Shown: in pieces, positions 30,630 through 38,162 of the stretch
How positions within the stretch are numbered: the stretch's first letter is position 1
How the letters are laid out: the number at the start of each line of letters is the position of its first letter
Origin: Flavobacteriaceae bacterium
GTDB taxonomy: Bacteria > Bacteroidota > Bacteroidia > Flavobacteriales > Flavobacteriaceae
DNA: 50,905 nt
Reading direction: 5' to 3'
NCBI GenBank assembly: GCA_002690805.1
Contig: NZFW01000037.1
Location: forward strand, 53,722-104,626
Translations under genes and position numbers: made by a program
Notes under the pieces: generated by a model
Seen by the model: only the letters and a program-made list of their open reading frames with translations
Database searches by the model: none
Told to the model about the DNA's origin: nothing

Positions 30630-30675
30630 AATTAACAAGTAATGCTGTGACAACAGCCATGTTTAACTAAATTTT

Positions 30676-30686
30676 GAAAGGAGGTG
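30676..30686 (+). promoter_or_regulatory. Exceptionally strong Shine-Dalgarno sequence
   Basis: GAAAGGAGGTG is an 11-base perfect complement to the conserved 3' end of bacterial 16S rRNA and ends four bases before an ATG. Flavobacteria rarely use Shine-Dalgarno pairing, and other genes in this window lack it, so this site stands out strongly. Confidence 0.75.
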
Positions 30687-30690
30687 TCTT

Positions 30691-30756
30691 ATGTTTTATT
30701 ATGTTCATTTAAGAAATAAAACTCAGCAGGCACTAACCAAAATGGTTCTGCTGTAA
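30691..30756 (+). CDS. Short 21-codon ORF with strong ribosome-binding site
   Basis: An ATG at 30691, six bases after GGAGG, opens a 21-residue peptide starting MFYYVHLRNK and ending TKMVLL before TAA at 30754-30756. I do not recognise it. Its last ten codons form a hairpin (30724-30753), and a strong terminator follows 19 bases later, so ORF, ribosome-binding site and terminator form a self-contained unit of about 130-170 bases. The peptide is neither a clear signal peptide nor a membrane segment. It may be a leader peptide, a real small protein, or incidental to an RNA that binds the ribosome. Confidence 0.5.
   Translation: MFYYVHLRNKTQQALTKMVLL
30724..30753 (+). other. RNA hairpin overlapping the end of the short ORF
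   Basis: CAGCAG (30724-30729) pairs with CTGCTG (30748-30753), and AACC (30735-30738) with GGTT (30744-30747), leaving a 5-base left bulge and a 5-base loop. A smaller hairpin, GCTGT-gaca-ACAGC, lies upstream at 30644-30657, and its ACAGC arm could instead pair with GCTGT at 30750-30754. This suggests alternative folds. Confidence 0.5.
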
Positions 30757-30775
30757 ATTATTCTTATCTTTTAAT

Positions 30776-30803
30776 AAAGCAGGTCGATGGACCTGCTTTT
30801 TTT
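30776..30803 (+). terminator. Intrinsic terminator
   Basis: AAAGCAGGTC and GACCTGCTTT form a perfect 10-base stem with a GATG loop, followed by a T-run to 30803. The orientation serves the forward short transcript. It lies just past the 3' end of the convergent etfA. Confidence 0.85.
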
Positions 30804-30819
30804 ATTAAAAATGTTATTA

Positions 30820-31776
30820 TTACGATTTAAATGCTTTTAATTTTTCAATTAATTTAGGAACAACCTCAAACGCATCACCAATAATTCCATAATCAGCTGC
30901 TTTGAAAAAAGGTGCTTCAGGATCATTATTAATTACTACTTTAACCTTAGAGGAATTAATTCCTGCTAAGTGTTGAATAGCTCCTGAGACCCCAATCGCA
31001 ATATATAAATTTGAGGCTACAGGTTTCCCTGTTTGTCCAACATGCTCACTATGAGGTCTCCAGCCCATATCAGAGACTGGCTTGGAGCATGCTGTAGCTG
31101 CGCCAAGAACTGAAGCTAAATCTTCAATTAGATGCCAATTCTCAGGCCCCTTCAACCCTCTTCCTCCAGAGACAACTATATCTGCATCTGCAATACTCAC
31201 AGTTCCTGATGCTTTATCAATTGAATTAACTTTTAAACAGCTATTGATTTTAGATTGGATACTTTCATCAATTATTTCAGGTTTAGAGGGGTTCTCAAAA
31301 ACGCCAAATGAATTATTAGATACGCATATAATATTTATTAATCCTGATAATGTTGTGTTATTAAACGCTTTATTAGTAAAACATGATCTTTTAACAACTA
31401 GAGGAGATAGACTTTCTGGTATTGATACTACATTAGTTGCAAGACCAGCTTCAAGTTGAACCGAAATTAATGGAGCAATATATTTAGAGTCTGCTGAAGA
31501 ACTTAGAATTAAAATTGATATGTTTTCTTTTTCTGAATATTCTGAAATAACATTAGCATAATTTTGAGCAGTGAAATCAATCAATTTGGGATCTTTTAAT
31601 GAAATTATTTTATCAGGCCCATAATTTGAAAGCTTCAAAGGATCATCTGCGTTGATTGAAATAGCAACTAGACTCTTTTTGGATTTATTTGCTAAGGCTC
31701 TTCCATAAGATAAAACTTCAAATGCACTTTTTTTGAATTTACCATTTAAACTCTCGGCGTATACTATAATTGACAT
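30820..31776 (-). CDS. etfA: Electron transfer flavoprotein, alpha subunit
   Basis: EtfA binds FAD and, with EtfB, passes electrons from acyl-CoA and related dehydrogenases to the quinone pool. The 318 residues carry the FAD-binding C-terminal domain with SGGRGLKGPENW (about 205-216), SKPVSDMGWRPHSEHVGQTG and LYIAIGVSGAIQHLAGI, the family signature. It begins 11 bases after etfB, a standard etfB-etfA operon on the reverse strand. Confidence 0.97.
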   Translation of the reverse strand: MSIIVYAESLNGKFKKSAFEVLSYGRALANKSKKSLVAISINADDPLKLSNYGPDKIISLKDPKLIDFTAQNYANVISEYSEKENISILILSSSADSKYIAPLISVQLEAGLATNVVSIPESLSPLVVKRSCFTNKAFNNTTLSGLINIICVSNNSFGVFENPSKPEIIDESIQSKINSCLKVNSIDKASGTVSIADADIVVSGGRGLKGPENWHLIEDLASVLGAATACSKPVSDMGWRPHSEHVGQTGKPVASNLYIAIGVSGAIQHLAGINSSKVKVVINNDPEAPFFKAADYGIIGDAFEVVPKLIEKLKAFKS

Positions 31777-31787
31777 ATTTTATTCTT

Positions 31788-32534
31788 TTAAATTACTTTT
31801 GCTTCATTATGCAAAAGACTTATTAATTCATCTATATTTTCAGAGGCTACAAGTTTAACACTTTCTTTCTCTTGTGGTTTTTGAAACTTCTCAACACTGG
31901 ACTTAGCCGAACTACTAACTGGATCAATAACATCTAAAGGTTTTTGTCTAGCTTGCATTATTCCTCTCATATTAGGTATAATCAAATCCGACTCTTCAAC
32001 TAGACCTTTTTGTGCACCAATAATTATTGGTAAAGAACTGCTAATAGACTCTATACCTCCATCAATTTCTCGCTTTGCATTAACAACGTTATCAATAACT
32101 TCCATAGAAATACAGTTTGTAACAAAAGGTAGTTTCAACATTTGGGCAAGCATACCAGGCACCATTCCTCCATTATAATCAATTGACTCTCTTCCACAAA
32201 TTATAATATCATACTTTTCTTTTTCACATAATGATTTTAATTGGGTTGCAACATAAAAACCATCTTTTGCCGATGTGTCAATTCTAATTGCTTTATTTGC
32301 GCCAATTGCTAGACACTTTCTCAAAATTGGTTCACAACTAGAATCTCCTACAGTGACGACAGTTACTGTTGCTTGATTTTTCTGTTGAAACCATATAGCT
32401 CTTGTTAGGCCAAATTCATCATTAGGATTGATTATGAATTGGACACCATTAACATCGAAAGCTTTATGGTCTTCAGTAAAGTTAATTTTTGAAGTAGTAT
32501 CTGGGACATTACTTATACAAACTAAAATATTCAT
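31788..32534 (-). CDS. etfB: Electron transfer flavoprotein, beta subunit
   Basis: EtfB is the AMP-binding partner of EtfA. It has 248 residues with the N-terminal MNILVCISNVPDTTSKINF, the nucleotide-binding region IIICGRESIDYNGGMVPGML, and the recognition-loop part PNMRGIMQARQKPLDVI. The gene starts 147 bases from a divergent TetR-family gene, and the AT-rich intergenic space contains direct and inverted repeats that could be the regulator's site. Involvement in fatty-acid or amino-acid oxidation is the usual role; partner dehydrogenases are not in this window. Confidence 0.97.
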   Translation of the reverse strand: MNILVCISNVPDTTSKINFTEDHKAFDVNGVQFIINPNDEFGLTRAIWFQQKNQATVTVVTVGDSSCEPILRKCLAIGANKAIRIDTSAKDGFYVATQLKSLCEKEKYDIIICGRESIDYNGGMVPGMLAQMLKLPFVTNCISMEVIDNVVNAKREIDGGIESISSSLPIIIGAQKGLVEESDLIIPNMRGIMQARQKPLDVIDPVSSSAKSSVEKFQKPQEKESVKLVASENIDELISLLHNEAKVI

Positions 32535-32546
32535 TCTTTAATTTTT

Positions 32547-32585
32547 ATTCAAATTTACAATATTAAATTCAAATTTAATATTTGA
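32547..32585. promoter_or_regulatory. Direct and inverted repeats between etfB and the TetR-type gene
   Basis: ATTCAAATTTA occurs twice, at 32547-32557 and 32567-32577, exactly 20 bases (about two helical turns) apart. The second copy overlaps the inverted repeat TCAAAT-TTAAT-ATTTGA (32569-32585). Read in reverse, each copy contains TAAATTTG, a match to the -7 element, so a bound regulator would cover the etfB promoter. The low complexity of AT-rich DNA tempers this. Confidence 0.4.
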
Positions 32586-32680
32586 CTTTAAATTTTTATT
32601 AATATCTATAATATTACTCTTTAAATAGATTTTCATTATATTTAAAAAAGAAATTTTATTATAATACAAAATAATTTTTA

Positions 32681-33325
32681 TTGAAATCAATAACAACTAA
32701 GAGAAAAAGAGGTCGTCCAAGTTTGGCTCAAGAACTTGATATAGACAACCTTTTAAATATTGCATTAGAACATTTTTCAACTTTTGGATTTGAAGGAGCT
32801 CAATTAAAAATAATTGCTGAAAAAGTTGGTATAACAAATTCATTAATTAGCTATCATTTTAAAAACAAGGAAGAGCTTTGGAAAAAGGCTGTTGATCGTT
32901 TAGCTAAGTCAATAGTTGTAAAATTTGAAGCCATTAGATCTGAATTAAAAGATACGGAAGGGGTTTCTATGTTAAGATCATACACTAGACAGCTTATTTA
33001 TTTTTCTGCAAAAAACCCTCCTTTTTACAAATTAACTTACATGGAAATGGGACAAAAAAGCTGGAGGTCAGATTATCTCATTAGCTCAATTGTTAAACCT
33101 TTAACAAAAATCGGACAAAGTGCCCTTAACAAAGCTTCGATTAGTCCAAATTTTACCGCGATACCCAAACCTAATTTTGTTAGTATAATTTTTGGTGCCT
33201 GTTGTAGTTTTTTTATGTTAACAAGACTAATTGAACATCAATATGATGTTAAAACATTTGATCATGAACATATAGAAAAACACGCAGACCTTGTCAATCA
33301 GATTATTTTTGATTCTTTTGATTAA
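32681..33325 (+). CDS. TetR/AcrR-family transcriptional regulator
   Basis: This 214-residue regulator has a basic start (MKSITTKRKRGRPSLAQEL, containing an AT-hook-like KRGRP), then the TetR helix-turn-helix (FGFEGAQLKIIAEKVGITNSLISYHFKNKEELW, about 33-66; only its key pattern is described here) and a helical ligand-binding domain. The start is TTG at 32681. Divergent placement next to etfBA suggests it represses ETF genes in response to an acyl-CoA-like ligand; this is inference from context. Its last 23 bases overlap the 3' end of the convergent DUF2490 gene. Confidence 0.9.
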   Translation: MKSITTKRKRGRPSLAQELDIDNLLNIALEHFSTFGFEGAQLKIIAEKVGITNSLISYHFKNKEELWKKAVDRLAKSIVVKFEAIRSELKDTEGVSMLRSYTRQLIYFSAKNPPFYKLTYMEMGQKSWRSDYLISSIVKPLTKIGQSALNKASISPNFTAIPKPNFVSIIFGACCSFFMLTRLIEHQYDVKTFDHEHIEKHADLVNQIIFDSFD

Positions 33326-34025
33326 GTTTTTTTTGTAGCTTTTGCTCCTTGATTTTTTTTAATTTTTTGGATTTTTGTTTATACCGATACTTCAACATCA
33401 TAACATGGTAGTTTTCTTTTGGAATAGTTTTATTAACCTGATAAAAATACCTGATGGTCCATTTGCTTTCCTTAACCTTATTACTACTTCCAAAGCCATA
33501 TCTAATTTTTTGCAAACTATTTCCAGAAGTTTTATTTATAATTTCTAAATAGAAATAAGGATCCCAGTCCCAGTTTTTTATTGAATATTCCAAAGCTGAT
33601 CGGGCTCTAATATATTCTTTGAAAGAATTATCACGGTCCAATGAACTCCTTCTTTGAAAAGCAAATCTTAAATAAATCTTTAATGGTTTAAGCTTTAACT
33701 CTTTTTCAAGAGCAAGTCGATACCTCCATAAATTTTCAAACCCTTGAACAGAGCCCTTGTTGTCATTTTTTGAATAGTATCTTAATTCAATCTCAAAATT
33801 TAAATCTTTTGAAAGAACATAATCAGAACTAATTTCAGAAATATAGCTATCCACTGCCTTTAAATCATCTTTTACTCTATATAATTGAGAAATACTAAAC
33901 GAGAGTTTCTCACTTGACTGATATTTATATGAAGCTGATGACCAAAATTTTGATTCAGTACTCTCTTGACTTAAAATATAATTAGAGCACAAAATCAATA
34001 AAAAATATACTGATTTATTTGCCAT
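33303..34025 (-). CDS. DUF2490-type outer-membrane beta-barrel protein
   Basis: The ATG at 34025 gives 240 residues with a clean signal peptide (MANKSVYFLLILCSNYILSQ). The mature part has alternating aromatic beta-strands (KFWSSASYKYQSSEKLSFSI, WRYRLALEKELKLKPLKIYL) as in DUF2490 porin-like barrels of Bacteroidota. The ATG overlaps the DUF4956 stop by 11 bases, so the two are translationally coupled. After the last strand comes a tail of about 25 residues that is nearly half lysine, which would be unusual for an embedded barrel end. Function unknown; context ties it to DUF4956 and CotH. Confidence 0.75.
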   Translation of the reverse strand: MANKSVYFLLILCSNYILSQESTESKFWSSASYKYQSSEKLSFSISQLYRVKDDLKAVDSYISEISSDYVLSKDLNFEIELRYYSKNDNKGSVQGFENLWRYRLALEKELKLKPLKIYLRFAFQRRSSLDRDNSFKEYIRARSALEYSIKNWDWDPYFYLEIINKTSGNSLQKIRYGFGSSNKVKESKWTIRYFYQVNKTIPKENYHVMMLKYRYKQKSKKLKKIKEQKLQKKLNQKNQK

Positions 34026-34626
34026 TTTTAAAGAACAAAACATGGACTTGAACTGTTTTAGATTTATAATCAATCTTTGAAATATTGTAGTTTTGAATTG
34101 AAATATTATGTTCTTTAGAAAGGTTATTAATTGACTCAATAATAATAGAATTCATGTTATTTTCTACTAATGGTAAATTTAAAATTATTTTATTTCTATT
34201 ATTGATATCGTCTGCATGAAATAGATATTTTTCAGCAAATAGAACAGATAAACAAACTAAAATATTTATAATTATAAGAGTAAGCCAACCAAATCCTCCC
34301 GTAGTTAAAGCATTAATTACCGATAGTCCAATTGTCACAAATAGATAAGTAATTTCTTCTGGAAGGACTGCCTCTGTCCTATATCTTATTATTCCAAAAA
34401 TTGCAAATAAACCAAGAGCCATTCCAAAATTGAGGTCTATTTGTCTTAGTGTAAAACATAAAAAAAATACAATTACACTAATTATAAAAAATGTTGATGT
34501 GTGTCTACTAATCTCACTACTATGTTGATTTATTATTTTAATAATTATTCCTGTAAATAACAGATTGAATACAAATCTTAGTAGCATTTGAATCCATTCG
34601 TTGTTAATTATTAAAAATTCATCCAT
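34015..34626 (-). CDS. DUF4956 integral membrane protein
   Basis: A 203-residue protein with four or so transmembrane segments in the first 130 residues (LRFVFNLLFTGIIIKII, FFIISVIVFFLCF, then two more after the ALGLFAIFGIIRYRTEAV loop) and a soluble C-terminal domain (about 135-203). GLFAIFGIIRYRTEAVLPEE is the conserved core of DUF4956. In other genomes DUF4956 genes cluster with CotH kinases and VTC-type polyphosphate polymerases; here CotH is divergent 99 bases away and no VTC gene is in the window. Biochemical role unknown. Confidence 0.85.
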   Translation of the reverse strand: MDEFLIINNEWIQMLLRFVFNLLFTGIIIKIINQHSSEISRHTSTFFIISVIVFFLCFTLRQIDLNFGMALGLFAIFGIIRYRTEAVLPEEITYLFVTIGLSVINALTTGGFGWLTLIIINILVCLSVLFAEKYLFHADDINNRNKIILNLPLVENNMNSIIIESINNLSKEHNISIQNYNISKIDYKSKTVQVHVLFFKNGK

Positions 34627-34644
34627 GCCTTAATTAAATAAAGT

Positions 34645-34668
34645 ATAATCTTAGAAAGATAAGATTAT
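34645..34668. promoter_or_regulatory. Inverted repeat between DUF4956 and cotH-like genes
   Basis: ATAATCTTA and TAAGATTAT form a perfect 9-base inverted repeat around GAAAGA in the 99-base divergent gap. Its central position suggests one operator controlling both directions. It has no T-run for termination. Confidence 0.4.
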
Positions 34669-34725
34669 TAATTTTAAATTTAATATTTAATATTTATATA
34701 AAAATATTAGTTTATAAAATATATT

Positions 34726-36207
34726 ATGGTGAATAGCTTTTCATTTAAGAATTCTATTGTCAACTTGTCTTTTTTTATTACAATATTATTTTTCTCTTGC
34801 TCAAAAGATAATAGTTCAAATTATGATTCTGATACTTCTTTTGCAATTGATCAAATAGGATCTGACATTCCATACGTAAAAATAACAACTCAAGACATTA
34901 TTCTAAATGAGCCTAAAGTCATGGCGAATATGAAGATTTTTGAAAAAGGAGAAGAAATATTTTCTAATCCAATAGGAATAGAATATCGAGGAGCAAGTTC
35001 TTTTAGGTCATCTGATAAAAAGTCTTATGGCATAGAAACTTGGGACGAATCAGGCAATGATGTTGATGTTGAAATTCTTGGGTTTCCAAAAGAAGAAGAT
35101 TGGATACTCACAGGTCATGTTTTTAGGAGCCCTGAGACGATTTTTGATCCCACGTTAATGCGTCACTACATTGGATACGAATTATATGGAAAAATGGGAA
35201 ACTATTCAAGTAGATCTAAATTTGTTGAACTCGAAATCGGAAATAATTCGGGTTCAAATAATTATCAAGGTGTATATGTTTTCATGGAAAAACTCAAAAG
35301 AGATTCTAACAGAATAGATATTAAAAAGTTGCGTTCAGATGACAATAGTTCTGAAAACATAACTGGGGGATATATTCTTAAGATTGATAAAACATCAGGA
35401 TCTGATGTTGCTCTTGAAAATCAACCTTTAGAATACTATGAAAATAATTGGCAAGATGATGCTGCTTACAATCAAGAAATCAGTTTTAGATCTAATTATG
35501 ATGTTTATGGAAATGATATACAATCAATTGCTCCTTTTGGTCCTCCATATCACCCTTTTCAGTATTTAGAAACATATTTTTTATATGAATACCCTAAAGC
35601 TGATGATATTTCAGAGGAGCAAAAGACATACATTCAAAATTATATAAACGACTTTGAGATAGCTTTAGTAAATGAGAATTTTAATTCGGATACAAGAAAA
35701 TATCTTGATTATATAGATTTAAATAGTTTTGTTGATTTTTTTATAATAAATGAATTAACTGGAAATGTTGATGGATATAGGCTGAGCACTTACATGCATA
35801 AAGACAGGGGTAAGAAGTTAAAAATGGGTCCAATTTGGGATTTAAATATTGCCTACGGAAACTCTTCGAGAGTGCCAGTAGATGATTGGATAGCAAACTA
35901 TAATTCCTATGTGCCTAATGATGCATGGTTAGTCCCTTTTTGGTGGAAAAAACTATTAGAAGATCCTATTTTTAAATCTGCTCTGAAAGTTAGATGGCAA
36001 GTTTTAAGGTCTAATGTACTTTCAAATAGTTCAATAATTAATCTTATTGATGACACAAGCAAATATCTGATTGATAATGGAGCGATAGAAAGAAATTATG
36101 ATAGATGGACAGGAATACCTATTGACTATTCTGGAGCAGTAAATGATCTTAAATCATATCTTAACTCAAGATTATTGTGGATAGATTCTAAAACTAATGA
36201 ATTTTAA
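34726..36207 (+). CDS. CotH-family kinase-like lipoprotein
   Basis: A 493-residue exported lipoprotein (signal ending LFFSC at about residue 25). CotH proteins include atypical protein kinases that phosphorylate spore-coat or secreted proteins. Visible family blocks are IEYRGASSFRSSDKKSYGIE, GYELYGKMGNYSSRSKFVEL, the nucleotide-site region GVYVFMEKLKRDSNRIDIKKL with GGYILKIDK, NELTGNVDGYRLSTYMHKD, and GPIWDLNIAYGN, the metal-binding W-D motif with Asn at the second acidic position, which I believe is common in Bacteroidota. Substrates are unknown; the neighbouring membrane and barrel proteins are candidates. The 3' end overlaps the convergent nucleotidyltransferase by four bases. Confidence 0.9.
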   Translation: MVNSFSFKNSIVNLSFFITILFFSCSKDNSSNYDSDTSFAIDQIGSDIPYVKITTQDIILNEPKVMANMKIFEKGEEIFSNPIGIEYRGASSFRSSDKKSYGIETWDESGNDVDVEILGFPKEEDWILTGHVFRSPETIFDPTLMRHYIGYELYGKMGNYSSRSKFVELEIGNNSGSNNYQGVYVFMEKLKRDSNRIDIKKLRSDDNSSENITGGYILKIDKTSGSDVALENQPLEYYENNWQDDAAYNQEISFRSNYDVYGNDIQSIAPFGPPYHPFQYLETYFLYEYPKADDISEEQKTYIQNYINDFEIALVNENFNSDTRKYLDYIDLNSFVDFFIINELTGNVDGYRLSTYMHKDRGKKLKMGPIWDLNIAYGNSSRVPVDDWIANYNSYVPNDAWLVPFWWKKLLEDPIFKSALKVRWQVLRSNVLSNSSIINLIDDTSKYLIDNGAIERNYDRWTGIPIDYSGAVNDLKSYLNSRLLWIDSKTNEF

Positions 36208-37034
36208 AACTTCTTTATATCATGAGCAGAAGTAAGGTCTTTGAGGTGCTCTTTTGCTATATAGGTAAATACTGTTTTATTTTCATTTTTAATCAAAGAT
36301 CTCACAGCCTGAGGAAGCTCCTTTTCATTTCTTTCAGGATCCATAATGCAGTTTTTTAAATATGGATAAATTTTTGATCCAGTAAAACTAAAAATATTCA
36401 TGCTAACAAGTAACTGCCCATTTAAATTTCTAAAAGATTCATGGGTTTCAATTGGCGGCTTTTCTACAATCTCCTCTAAATAGTCCTGATCATCCAATTT
36501 AATTAGTGCAAATTTAGTGATTCTTTCTTCTGGAAATTTCAAAAATGAACGATCATATGACATTATAGAGTGGGGTGAATTGTCATGTTTGAGAAGTCTT
36601 TCTAAAACATTCACCGAATAAAGGTTGTCAGCGTTACAAACAGTGAATCTTTCATTTAGAAGGTTTGGAAATTGATCCAAAGCTTGTTGAATTCCATCTG
36701 CTGTTCCAACTGGCTTTAGCCTTCCTTTTGGTACTTTTTGAATAGGTAAAAAGAAATTGACTCCACTAAAATTGGAATTTGACTTATAGGTGTTTATCCA
36801 GTTAATAAATGCACTATTTTCAGGAGCAGTTAAAATATATATATTTTTATAGCCTGCTTTTTTAGCATTAGCACATAAATAAAAAAGCAAGCTTTTATTT
36901 GTACCCTTTAATGGTATTAATGTTTTATGCTCTTGTTTAGCTAGTTCTTTAACCTCTATTGTAAGATCAACTTCATTCAAAGTTTTTTTCATTCGAGATG
37001 ATGCTCCTGCTGCCATTATAATTATATTGTTCAT
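36204..37034 (-). CDS. Sugar-phosphate nucleotidyltransferase
   Basis: A 276-residue protein of the GT-A-like NTP-transferase family, which activates sugar-1-phosphates to nucleotide sugars. The signature is at the N-terminus: MNNIIIMAAGASSRMKKT, with lysines for substrate further on (EHKTLIPLKGTNKSL) and the metal aspartate in VCNADNLY. It overlaps the upstream GHMP kinase gene by four bases (ATGA), so kinase and transferase are made together and probably act in sequence on one sugar: phosphorylation at C1, then nucleotidyl transfer. The sugar is not identifiable from sequence. Confidence 0.85.
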   Translation of the reverse strand: MNNIIIMAAGASSRMKKTLNEVDLTIEVKELAKQEHKTLIPLKGTNKSLLFYLCANAKKAGYKNIYILTAPENSAFINWINTYKSNSNFSGVNFFLPIQKVPKGRLKPVGTADGIQQALDQFPNLLNERFTVCNADNLYSVNVLERLLKHDNSPHSIMSYDRSFLKFPEERITKFALIKLDDQDYLEEIVEKPPIETHESFRNLNGQLLVSMNIFSFTGSKIYPYLKNCIMDPERNEKELPQAVRSLIKNENKTVFTYIAKEHLKDLTSAHDIKKF

Positions 37035-38092
37035 ACTGTCAAGGGTTTTATTAGACTAACCTTAAACACATCTTTAGCGCCTGCCTTCAAAAATGCATTT
37101 TTAATTTGTATATATTTATCTGGATCTATCATAGCTACAATACATCCTCCGCCACCAGAACCAACAATTTTAGCTGCATAAGCTCCTGCCTTAATTCCTT
37201 GACTAATCTGATGTTGAATTTCTACAGGGGTGTTCTGAATTTGATTACACAATAATTCTTGATGAGAATTCATTAATTGAGATAGCTCATCAATAGATTG
37301 ATTATTCGTTTTTAATATTTCTATAGCTCTTTTAGTAATCATATAATTTAAAATTGCGGCTTTCCAATATGGTTGTAATTTACTGGGGAGCTTATCTCTA
37401 AATCTTAAATAGTCTTTTTTATGTGCTTTTAAAATATCAAAGCCTTTATCAATTTTTTGAACAGTTTCAATTGCTTTTTGAGCATTTGATCTGGCATCTT
37501 TAAGAACTCCCAAAGTATTCTTTGCAATACCAGAATTAATTATAATTAAACTTCCTAAGTCCCCTTTTAAATTGAAATATGACCTTTTCGAAGTATCAAT
37601 TGATAAAAGTCCTCCTATAGCTATAGTATACTGATCCATGATACCTCCAGGTTGATTAAAGAACTCTACCTCTGCTTCAACAGCCCACTTTGCAATTTGT
37701 AAATCCGTTACTTTTTTTTTGGCAAAAGCTTGTACCAAAAACTTTATCCAACCAACAACTAGTGAGGACGAACTGGAAAGGCCAGCATTGATTGGGAGAT
37801 CTCCAGAGATATCAATCCTATATCCTTGATTTGGAATTATTCCTTCTTTGTTTAAAACAAAAAGTCCTGAACGAAAGTAATCCCCTGATTGAATAGTTGA
37901 TGGGTCATTAATAAAAGGCACTTCAATTGATTTATTAAAATCAAGAAGATTAATTTCAAAAAAAGAAGATTCAATTGGGTTAGCTTTTAAATAAATATAT
38001 CTGTCAATAGTTCCCGAAATTACTGGGAGTCCTAAATAATCTTGATGGTCTCCATAAAAGCAAATTCTTCCGGGTGTAGATATTTTAATCAC
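37031..38092 (-). CDS. GHMP-family sugar kinase
   Basis: A 353-residue kinase of the galactokinase/mevalonate kinase superfamily. It shows the N-terminal substrate motif STPGRICFYGDHQDYLGLPV, the ATP loop GDLPINAGLSSSSSLVVGW (about 99-117) and the third motif KIVGSGGGGCIVAM. The D-x-Q-D-Y-L-G start resembles galactokinase-type anomeric kinases more than mevalonate kinase. Coupling to the nucleotidyltransferase supports a sugar-1-kinase in a salvage route to a nucleotide sugar. This is inference; no sugar transporter or glycosyltransferase is adjacent. Confidence 0.85.
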   Translation of the reverse strand: MIKISTPGRICFYGDHQDYLGLPVISGTIDRYIYLKANPIESSFFEINLLDFNKSIEVPFINDPSTIQSGDYFRSGLFVLNKEGIIPNQGYRIDISGDLPINAGLSSSSSLVVGWIKFLVQAFAKKKVTDLQIAKWAVEAEVEFFNQPGGIMDQYTIAIGGLLSIDTSKRSYFNLKGDLGSLIIINSGIAKNTLGVLKDARSNAQKAIETVQKIDKGFDILKAHKKDYLRFRDKLPSKLQPYWKAAILNYMITKRAIEILKTNNQSIDELSQLMNSHQELLCNQIQNTPVEIQHQISQGIKAGAYAAKIVGSGGGGCIVAMIDPDKYIQIKNAFLKAGAKDVFKVSLIKPLTV

Positions 38093-38162
38093 AAAACCTT
38101 TTTTCCAACTATTATTACAAGTTTAAATGAAAAACCCCTTAAATAAGTTTTCATTAGCTCTT

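Noticed and set aside
35820-35870. Asn in place of Asp in the CotH W-D-x-D motif
   Set aside because: I believe this is common in Bacteroidota CotH proteins, so it does not by itself imply a dead kinase.
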